A DNA stretch of 15,718 bases, from contig JADGIF010000182.1 in assembly GCA_018985225.1 (NCBI GenBank), positions 1 through 15,718 of the forward strand, given 5' to 3'. Made by a program: the position numbers and the translations under genes. The notes beneath the pieces are model-generated. The model had not been told where the DNA came from and ran no database searches. It saw nothing but the letters and a program-made list of their open reading frames with translations. Shown here in pieces: positions 1 through 5,790 of the stretch. The DNA comes from Amoeboradix gromovi (lineage: Eukaryota > Sanchytriomycota > Sanchytriomycetes > Sanchytriales > Sanchytriaceae). Each line of letters starts with the position of its first letter. Within the stretch, counting starts at the first letter, position 1.

Positions 1-66
1 CTGTAGCTTCAAGAAAGATATGCTTTGCGTGATTCATCATTTATATTTACTGACTTATATGCTGAC

Positions 67-894
67 CTAATGGCTGCTATGCTGCTTCAGCTCTGGAAAG
101 TCTCCCAATATTCCTCGATTCCATCCAACAAGTTTGGATATATCGGAGATCCAAGAAGTTGTTTGAGGATAGAAGCACTTCATAGGATTTTCGCTAATAT
201 GGATACTTACCACATCCTTTGGTTTTAAATCGATTTCGTTCCCATCGATAGACAGTTTTGCTGGATCCAAGCAATCGATGTCTACCATAACTGGTTCGGA
301 CCTTCTATAAAACGGAACCAAAAGAGGCCTAAAGCTAAGAGCTTGTGGACATATCGGAGTTATAGTCATTGCATTTATAAGTGGATGTACCAAAGGACCT
401 CCGGCGCTCAAATTGTAAGCCGTGGAACCACTAGGGGTAGCGCAGATTAAGCCATCTGCATTCATCTTGCTCAGAACTGACATTCTATTTTTTGTACCAA
501 CCGATATCGACATTCCAAGTAGCTGGGTAGCCATTCTACTAATAACTACATCATTTAATGCTACCCCTACCTTATCATCGTTAACCATGACTTGAAATCG
601 ATGTCTGTTTAAGACATCGAGCTTGTCTAAATTCCGTAATATGATCTGGTAATCTTTAGCATCAAATGGCATCATAAAGTTTAATGTTCCCATTTTAAAT
701 CCTAAAACTAGTGGCGTCCTGTTGGGAAATAACGAGTTTGCTCGTAATAGACTTCCATCTCCCCCAAAAACCATAACAAGGTCGGCATCATCGGGTTTGT
801 TAGTTGCGGTATACTTGCTATTTAGGTTTTTAACTACCTGACTAATAAATCCATCGATTTGTGATGTCGGTTTACCAGTTAGAAAAATTTTCAT
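67..894 (-). CDS. NADK: NAD kinase (ATP-NAD kinase)
   Basis: This enzyme phosphorylates NAD+ to NADP+ and so sets the NADPH supply. The 275-residue product carries the GGDG nucleotide-binding motif at residues 44-47. It is followed by the GTLNF segment (69-73), the ALND motif near 112-115, the TPSGSTAY signature at 153-160 and the block ITPICPQALSFRP at 178-190, which is typical of eukaryotic cytosolic NAD kinases. The reading frame begins at an ATG just before the first beta strand. It therefore lacks the N-terminal regulatory extension of about 90 or more residues found in the human enzyme, although the catalytic core looks complete. No mitochondrial presequence is visible. It lies 36 nt downstream of the HMG-CoA lyase stop codon on the same strand. 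No AATAAA was seen at its 3' end before the window edge. The family assignment is secure; cytosolic location is inferred. Confidence 0.95.
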   Translation of the reverse strand: MKIFLTGKPTSQIDGFISQVVKNLNSKYTATNKPDDADLVMVFGGDGSLLRANSLFPNRTPLVLGFKMGTLNFMMPFDAKDYQIILRNLDKLDVLNRHRFQVMVNDDKVGVALNDVVISRMATQLLGMSISVGTKNRMSVLSKMNADGLICATPSGSTAYNLSAGGPLVHPLINAMTITPICPQALSFRPLLVPFYRRSEPVMVDIDCLDPAKLSIDGNEIDLKPKDVVSIHISENPMKCFYPQTTSWISDISKLVGWNRGILGDFPELKQHSSH

Positions 895-920
895 GGGGAT
901 CTTACCGAATTTAAATGTTA

Positions 921-935
921 AGTAAATAATTTATT
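921..935 (-). other. Poly(A) signal overlapping the HMGCL stop, in a shared 15-nt motif
   Basis: On the minus strand the bases AATAAATTATTTACT contain the HMGCL stop codon within the AATAAA hexamer. The identical 15-mer occurs at the end of the RPP30 gene (14824-14838), in the same position relative to the stop. Confidence 0.7.
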
Positions 936-1863
936 GCTGAGCTTGAGATTGTTTTGCTATTGTTGCTAGTGTATACTTGCTGGTATTGGACCTGTTTAAA
1001 TGGTTATTAATCCATTTACCAGTCTCGTATATTTTATCCAAACTTATTCCTGTGGAGCAACCTAAACCATGAAGCATGTAAAGTACATCTTCAGTAGCCA
1101 CATTTCCTGTGGCTCCAGCAGCATATGGGCATCCACCAAGTCCGGCAACGCTGGAGTCCACAACTGATATTCCTAGATCTAAAGCAGCCAAAATGTTAGC
1201 CAATGCCTGACCGTAGGTATCATGACAGTGAATAGCCAGTTTTTTGGAATCTACAACGCTCTTAACAGCTTTAAGCATAAATCTAATTTCACCGGGAGAG
1301 GCTACACCAATGGTATCACCAAGGCTGACCTCATAGCAGCCCATTTCTATTAATTGCTGGGTTACGTTAGCTACAGAACTTGTTTGTATCTTACCCTCGT
1401 ATGGGCATTGTACCACACAGCTAACGTACCCACGAACAGGAATGTTAGCGGCTTTCGCAGCCTGAATGACGGGTTTAAACCGATCTAAGCTGCTAGAAAT
1501 TGTACAGTTTATGTTCTTTAGAGTAAAAGACTCGCTGGCTGCAGTAAATACAGCAATTTCATTAGCTTTATGGGATATAGCTAGTTCACAACCCTTCATA
1601 TTTGGAACAAGAACTGAATAACTGGTTGACTTTTTCCGCTCTATTTTATCCAATACTTGGCCTGTATTCCCCATTTGAGGCAGCTTGGTAAAACTGCCTA
1701 CTTCAATGCTAGAGAGACCGGCTCGGCTTAAACGATTCACTAAATCTACTCTTTGTTCAATTGACATTATTTTGGATTCATTTTGTAAGCCATCTCTAGG
1801 TCCTACTTCTACTATTTTAACAAAAGAAGAAGATTTGCGGATAAATTGTTTAGAAGCAAACAT
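931..1863 (-). CDS. HMGCL: Hydroxymethylglutaryl-CoA lyase
   Basis: This enzyme cleaves HMG-CoA to acetyl-CoA and acetoacetate, the last step of leucine breakdown and of ketone-body formation. The 310-residue protein shows the family's VEVGPRDGLQNE block, with the catalytic Arg23-Asp24. The metal-binding pair His212/His214 lies in HCHDTYGQALAN. The signature GLGGCPYAAGATGN supplies active-site Cys245 and Asn254. The first 14 residues are rich in Ser, Lys, Arg and Phe and lack acids, which fits a short mitochondrial presequence. The peroxisomal C-terminal tripeptide of vertebrate HMGCL is absent. Relative to the human enzyme a few residues are missing after the IE-x-x-SF motif. The stop codon TAA lies inside an AATAAA signal (930-935 on this strand), and NAD kinase starts 36 nt further on. 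Confidence 0.97.
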   Translation of the reverse strand: MFASKQFIRKSSSFVKIVEVGPRDGLQNESKIMSIEQRVDLVNRLSRAGLSSIEVGSFTKLPQMGNTGQVLDKIERKKSTSYSVLVPNMKGCELAISHKANEIAVFTAASESFTLKNINCTISSSLDRFKPVIQAAKAANIPVRGYVSCVVQCPYEGKIQTSSVANVTQQLIEMGCYEVSLGDTIGVASPGEIRFMLKAVKSVVDSKKLAIHCHDTYGQALANILAALDLGISVVDSSVAGLGGCPYAAGATGNVATEDVLYMLHGLGCSTGISLDKIYETGKWINNHLNRSNTSKYTLATIAKQSQAQQ

Positions 1864-1987
1864 GAGTCCGTCGTTTCAAACTAGAGATCGAACTTGAACT
1901 AAAAGTGCTCAAGGTAACATAATTGCGCCTCAATGTTTATCTCCTGCTAGAAAATATAGCGCATTTTGAAGTTATCACATTACATAT

Positions 1988-2290
1988 GGAACATCAAACA
2001 TAAAACTGGACTAACTTTCTGAAATAGTTTGAATCGTTATTTCAAGTGTGTATTAACCGATAGTAAATTAAATTAAATTAATCTTATTGGTTGCACCTTT
2101 TGCTTAGACACTTAAAGACCTCGTTTACTTGCAAGAGAAAGTGGGTCATCCTGTTATAATTTAAAGAGGGGAATGTCATTAATGAAAGAAAATTGCTTTG
2201 AAAGAAGGACTTTTATCAATAATAGTATTTCCTCTTTATGGAGCACCCACTTTAAAAACGACTTAGTCTAGTTTTTATATTTGGTGTCCC
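1988..2290 (+). mobile_element. Repeat element copy 1, with imperfect terminal inverted repeats
   Basis: This is a 303-bp copy of an element also present, inverted, at 13567-13945. The left end reads GGAACATCAAACATAAAACT. The right end reads CTAGTTTTTATATTTGGTGTCCC as an inverted match to it. The inner right half closely matches the other copy by eye. Within it the plus-strand frame 2116-2271 is open for 51 codons and ends in TAG inside the right terminal repeat. Its residues match the other copy's frame at RP....R..GSS, LKRG, MKEN, RR.FIN.SIS and FKN.LV. An in-frame TAA stands just upstream of 2116. No target-site duplication was seen. The element class is unknown; a non-autonomous DNA transposon or a decayed copy of a larger element would fit. 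Confidence 0.75.
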
Positions 2291-2726
2291 AAAGGTCCCA
2301 ACTGATATTTCCTTCTCTCACAATACTCTTGAACTTTTAAGTGCGAATTTTCCAAATTCGCATGTTTAATCTGATTTTTAACTGGCAGAGATACCCAAGT
2401 ATTACAACTAAATCTTTTCATGATCCACATTTGTGGAGCATATGCAGATTTGCTCATCTTCAATCTGACAGCTCATAATCACGAAATGTGCTTTTAGATA
2501 CTCGTATTATGAGGAACTCTTGGCTGTTTATTGATTCTATAGTACGACTTAACTTCTTCCTTTACCTATTTCTTTTCGTTAACAATATAAGATACTTAAA
2601 AAATAAAAATTAAAGTACCTGCAACAATCGTTACCATGGGATTTAATACTAAACATTTAATACTATTTATTGCTCAATTAGAATATTACTGGGAATTGTA
2701 GTCATCTCTACACTAGTATTTATTGA
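2291..2726. other. Non-coding stretch with perfect short hairpins
   Basis: No convincing coding region was found between the repeat element and the RING-CH-like gene. The stretch contains a perfect 9-bp stem with a 3-nt loop at 2342-2362 (TGCGAATTT, loop TCC, AAATTCGCA) and a 6-bp stem at 2424-2437 (TCCACA, TT, TGTGGA). Upstream exons of the RING-CH-like gene may lie near its right end, but I cannot place them. Confidence 0.4.
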
Positions 2727-3224
2727 AAATTTCTAAAGCGGTATTTTCCGAAAAGAAAGAACCCACCAGACCATTGCACCTGCAATAAACCACCAAGAAA
2801 AACCAAAGTAGTTTATACAAAAATCTTACCAGACTATCTCAATGGCTGTAAAGCCGTCGCTATGCCTACACAGATCCAAAAATTTAATAATAGCGATGAC
2901 CCAAATCTTCTAGTCATTGAATTTCCGCTAGAAAGCGAATGATAGCAGGACTATTTCGCTTGATTATAGATGATAAAATATGCCTGCCCCCATATCAATA
3001 AAAAGAATTTTGTTTTCAAAATGGAGTGTTTGAAAGATTGGGGCGTGATACGTCAACCTTGTGAAGTATGTACTAAAGTAATGCATCGCAGTCCTAGAAA
3101 TACCAGGTTTACGCTCAGTTACTCAATTAACCACACCAGAATGGTCCCACGTTTTTGCGTGGATCTCATCATTTTGTTCCTTATAGTCACATTTCTCCAA
3201 TATAATCATATGGAACAAGCGTGA
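2727..3224 (+). CDS. Possible RING-CH (MARCH)-like membrane protein, degenerate or incomplete
   Basis: Two open segments in the same frame look like halves of one gene. The first (2727-2912) has no start codon of its own and ends near SDDPNLL. The second (2970-3224) begins right after TATAG, a good acceptor. Joining at a GT at 2913 and the AG at 2969 removes a 57-nt stretch with in-frame stops and keeps the frame. The joined protein resembles a RING-CH finger: C-x-x-V instead of C-x-x-C, then ACPH, then MECLKDW, then PCEVC, followed by one hydrophobic segment (DLIILFLIVTFLQ). The usual histidine ligand and one cysteine are missing, so zinc binding is doubtful. If unspliced, the first segment resembles the tail of a small heat-shock protein (LLVIEFPLE). 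The N-terminus is not found. It sits directly upstream of two membrane RING-H2 genes. Confidence 0.35.
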
Positions 3225-3270
3225 CCTGGCCGTACTGGATATAAAACTGGTATCTCCCATAAAATTTAAT

Positions 3271-4002
3271 ATGATGCTTCTACTGACAGCTGTAACCTGG
3301 ATACTGTTCTTTACCCATATTCTACTTGTTCCCTTCATATTGAATTGGAACACAATCAGTTTGTACGGGAACTTGGATCATACCATGGCCACTGCAGTGC
3401 TATATGTCCATATTGCTAGAATTATAGTACCTGCAATACTAACTATATTGTGGATATACACACGACACGCCTTTCTGGTTTTTTGTCCATTTGCTGTAGT
3501 TTTTTTTTACTTTTCATTAATTTGCAGTATGGTTCTGCAATGCATGAATGGAAGCGCAGTGAGTTCAATATTCCTAAACATATTCATCGGTGCATGGGTA
3601 TCTTGCAGTGTCTATGGGATCAAGCAATTTATGGATTTTACCACACGGTATAGAACAACTGGTGGAGGTGAGAGAATTAAATTTAGAAACATTTTCAATT
3701 GCTTTGATTTTAGATCTACGACGACATTAGCACCAAAATCTACTGTGGAAACATCGTGGGAAATTAGTCAGTCTTTGGATGCAGCAATTATCTCGGACAT
3801 TAAGCAAGAAATGGGAGAACTAGACCAGTGTGCGATATGTTTAGATGGTTTAAAACAAAATTTAATGTCTACTACCTGCGGCCACGTATTTCACACTGGT
3901 TGCTTATTAAAATGGACTTCAAAGAAAAATGCTGTAGCTTGCCCATTATGCAATGGAGCTTTGAAATCCGGAAAATATAATGAAGCAAAAGTTGAAGAGT
4001 AA
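3271..4002 (+). CDS. Multi-pass membrane RING-H2 protein, probable E3 ubiquitin ligase (copy 1)
   Basis: This 243-residue protein has about four hydrophobic segments in residues 3-120, a short polar linker and a C-terminal RING-H2 finger. The eight ligands are C187, C190, C203, H205, H208, C211, C224 and C227, in the order C-x2-C, C-x-H-x2-H-x2-C, C-x2-C. The tryptophan of the family's CLLKW block is present, which supports E2 binding. The family role, inferred, is ubiquitylation at the ER or another membrane, with the finger facing the cytosol. It is a tandem paralogue of the gene at 4300-4941: similar length, the same order of membrane segments, and shared YG, FxPxAF and CLLKWTS blocks. An AATAAA lies 4 nt after the stop codon (4006-4011). 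The start was set at the first ATG; the adjacent second codon is also ATG. No orthologue was recognised. Confidence 0.85.
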   Translation: MMLLLTAVTWILFFTHILLVPFILNWNTISLYGNLDHTMATAVLYVHIARIIVPAILTILWIYTRHAFLVFCPFAVVFFYFSLICSMVLQCMNGSAVSSIFLNIFIGAWVSCSVYGIKQFMDFTTRYRTTGGGERIKFRNIFNCFDFRSTTTLAPKSTVETSWEISQSLDAAIISDIKQEMGELDQCAICLDGLKQNLMSTTCGHVFHTGCLLKWTSKKNAVACPLCNGALKSGKYNEAKVEE

Positions 4003-4083
4003 AAAAATAAATTTTGTACTCCTTAACTCATTAAATTTCCTGATTTCGAAAAAAATTCAAGAATTTTCACAGAGAAAGTGACA

Positions 4084-4147
4084 GTCTATCATCCCGGTTA
4101 CAGCGGCTGCTCGCGCTTGAGTTATCCTGAGGTGCGATTACATAGAC
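4084..4147 (+). other. Structured GC-rich island between the RING genes
   Basis: This short GC-rich block in AT-rich surroundings can fold. GTCTAT at 4084-4089 pairs with ATAGAC at 4142-4147. Inside it TCGCGC (4111-4116) pairs with GTGCGA (4132-4137) around an apical region with opposed GA steps (TTGAG and CTGAG) that resembles a kink-turn. The 3' strand TTATCCTGAGGTGCGATTA resembles part of the U4 snRNA 5' stem-loop, but the U6-pairing sequences expected of U4 are missing. It may be a small RNA or a structured 5' UTR of the next gene. Confidence 0.25.
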
Positions 4148-4299
4148 ATCATGAACTTGCAGTATATGCTCCTTGCTGTCATACAGCTTCTATCTACTTG
4201 TGATTAAATTTGGTTTTGTTTATTCTCAAATTAATTTCTCAAGTATTTCACACCTTGTTCATTGATGTTTGGTATTTAGAGGAGAGTAGATCAAACTTT

Positions 4300-4941
4300 A
4301 TGGAAGTAAAAAAGATTTGGATATTTCTATTCTTTTTCATACAGATATTTAGCATTCCATTTATTATAAATCTATTTAGTGTAAACATGTATGGAACAAT
4401 AAGTCCAGAGTTTTCTGTAGTTTTATTAGTAGTTCATGTATTACGAGGGATAGGTCCAACTGTGTATGTGTTGTTGTGGTTCTTTTTCAACAATGCATTC
4501 CAGATACTTTATAGACCATTGGCATTCACTTACTATGTCTCGCTGATCATAAGCTGTTTTGTGGCCACAAGATATGGAAATGTTCCATTTGCGATTGGAA
4601 CAACTTTCTTCCAATTAATTTGGGTTGTAACCGTGATACCCTTTATTCGTCATTACATCCAAAATTTTGTTAACGAGACAGATGAAAATGAGCCATCCAT
4701 CAATTCAATAAATATGAGAGTGTTAAACGTTAAATTTAACAGCAAGGATTTCTTAATAGACGACAATTGCGCAATATGCCTGGAATATCTAAACGAAAAA
4801 CCACTGATGACGACGTCCTGCAACCATACTTTTCATTCAAAATGTCTATTGAAGTGGACATCGGTGCAACAAGATTTGCCGACATGTCCATTATGCAATC
4901 ACAGTTTAAGATCGGGTGTATGCAATATAGCCATCGCTTGA
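4300..4941 (+). CDS. Multi-pass membrane RING-H2 protein, probable E3 ubiquitin ligase (copy 2)
   Basis: This 213-residue protein has three or four membrane segments in roughly residues 5-120 and a C-terminal RING-H2 finger with ligands C157, C160, C174, H176, H179, C182, C196 and C199. The order and spacing match copy 1, and the CLLKWTS block is shared, so the two arose by tandem duplication. They have diverged widely outside the finger and the membrane segments. The ATG at 4300 was chosen because it aligns with the start of copy 1. The frame is open further upstream to about 4210, but without an ATG. Only about 300 bp separate it from copy 1. No AATAAA lies close to the stop. The substrate is unknown; function as a membrane E3 ligase is inferred from the finger. 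Confidence 0.85.
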   Translation: MEVKKIWIFLFFFIQIFSIPFIINLFSVNMYGTISPEFSVVLLVVHVLRGIGPTVYVLLWFFFNNAFQILYRPLAFTYYVSLIISCFVATRYGNVPFAIGTTFFQLIWVVTVIPFIRHYIQNFVNETDENEPSINSINMRVLNVKFNSKDFLIDDNCAICLEYLNEKPLMTTSCNHTFHSKCLLKWTSVQQDLPTCPLCNHSLRSGVCNIAIA

Positions 4942-4968
4942 GGACTCGCTATTACAAAAGGTGATCAA

Positions 4969-5226
4969 ATGCTTCGAAAATCAGATGACCTGAGATTAAA
5001 AATAGTAAATTTATTCAATACTATCACCTGCTGCGTAGTCAGTGTGGTGAAATCATACTATAAGTTCACTCTTCATATCCATAAGAGAATAAAAAAAGTA
5101 TTGCGAGATTCACACCAAATGGGTAGAACTGTAAACCAATGTTTTGATTGCCACCTACTTACCGCTGCGCGAAATCATAGCATTCTCTGCGTACCCAATA
5201 CATTGCTCATAAAGAAAGAGAGCTAA
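4969..5226 (+). CDS. Small hypothetical protein (weak)
   Basis: An ATG-initiated frame of 85 codons starts 27 nt after the stop of RING copy 2. The product is basic and has one moderately hydrophobic stretch (IVNLFNTITCCVVSVVKS) and four later cysteines and histidines without a recognisable zinc-finger spacing. I do not recognise a family. Its TAA stop lies in the first arm of a perfect hairpin (5217-5239). It may equally be 3' UTR or chance open frame. Confidence 0.25.
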   Translation: MLRKSDDLRLKIVNLFNTITCCVVSVVKSYYKFTLHIHKRIKKVLRDSHQMGRTVNQCFDCHLLTAARNHSILCVPNTLLIKKES

Positions 5227-5239
5227 AGATTAGCTCTCT
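5217..5239 (+). repeat. Perfect 10-bp hairpin with 3-nt loop
   Basis: AGAGAGCTAA at 5217-5226, loop AGA, then its exact reverse complement TTAGCTCTCT at 5230-5239. It stands 17 nt before the 49-bp repeat. It is not the conserved histone 3' stem-loop, which has a shorter stem and a different loop. Confidence 0.7.
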
Positions 5240-5255
5240 GTGTGTCTTTTACAAC

Positions 5256-5304
5256 TATGGAAGACCTAATTGCCAGAGAAGGAATGACAACAAACTGTTT
5301 GCGT
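5256..5304 (+). repeat. 49-bp dispersed repeat, copy 1
   Basis: These 49 bases are identical, in inverted orientation, to the last 49 bases of the window (15670-15718). Similarity stops abruptly after TTTGCGT. The repeat contains an ATG at 5257 opening a frame that starts MEDLIAREGMTTNCLR. In this copy the frame runs to a TAA at 5350-5352 (31 residues), overlapping the 3' end of the minus-strand gene. The left boundary cannot be set, because the other copy is cut by the window edge. Confidence 0.85.
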
Positions 5305-5340
5305 AATCAAATGCTGGCTGTAATGCATGAACTAATAAGT

Positions 5341-5679
5341 TTATTTTTTTAATCCCATGTCAGCTACTAGATCATGTAAAAGTTGCTTTCGCAAGTGGTG
5401 ATATTTTTGAATGTTTCCGTACAACTGTTGGATCTTCAGTACAACTTGTTCATCATGCTCACTTATCTTTGCTAGCAACATGTCCATGTTCTGTTGTACA
5501 TCATGTAGCTCATTCTCATAATCTCTTTTAATCAACTCTACTTGCGACTCTTGCTGTTTTATCATTTGCAACAATGCATTTCTCATAGTAGATTTCTTCT
5601 CGACATTGAATCGCTTTTCCTGTTTGCCTGCCATGTTAAATATCTTTTGCGATAACTCAAAATCCATGGACGATGACAT
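5341..5679 (-). CDS. Small coiled-coil protein, possibly SYCP3/Cor1-like
   Basis: This 112-residue protein is almost entirely alpha-helical. From about residue 30 to 105 it shows heptad-like spacing with many Gln, Glu, Lys and Leu residues. The arrangement of a QQ-rich helix, an acidic EHDEQ step and a closing LRKQLLHDL segment recalls the Cor1/Xlr/Xmr region of SYCP3, the axial protein of meiotic chromosomes. The similarity is weak, and many coiled-coil proteins would look alike. Two candidate starts exist (residues 1 and 5). The stop codon TAA is inside an AATAAA (5340-5345 on this strand). It lies 111 bp downstream of the E(z)-like gene on the same strand. The open frame and the poly(A) signal make it a believable gene; its function is uncertain. 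Confidence 0.6.
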   Translation of the reverse strand: MSSSMDFELSQKIFNMAGKQEKRFNVEKKSTMRNALLQMIKQQESQVELIKRDYENELHDVQQNMDMLLAKISEHDEQVVLKIQQLYGNIQKYHHLRKQLLHDLVADMGLKK

Positions 5680-5790
5680 TCTGAAACTCTTGTCGACGTA
5701 TTGGAATTTAAATTCAAAGATACCTACGCAGAAGGATCATAAGGAGTTCGAACATGAGAGGTAGCTGGTCCGGTCATTTAGTTATAGGCA

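Noticed and set aside
1988-2290. Target-site duplications around the repeat copies
   Set aside because: The flanks (CATAT and AAAGG for copy 1, TTAAGT and GTTTG for copy 2) do not match, so no duplication is claimed.
2275-2463. Minus-strand open frame overlapping the repeat end
   Set aside because: It starts at TTG and runs into the terminal repeat on the strand opposite to the conserved frame.
2820-2942. C-terminal part of a small heat-shock protein
   Set aside because: LLVIEFPLE looks like the end of an alpha-crystallin domain, but no upstream domain was found, and joining to the next segment gives a better RING-CH-like reading. Kept only as an alternative.
4111-4140. U4 snRNA gene
   Set aside because: A match to TTATCC-GAGG-GCGATTA of the 5' stem-loop is present, but the 5' U6-pairing stretch, the GCTAAT pairing segment and an Sm site are missing.
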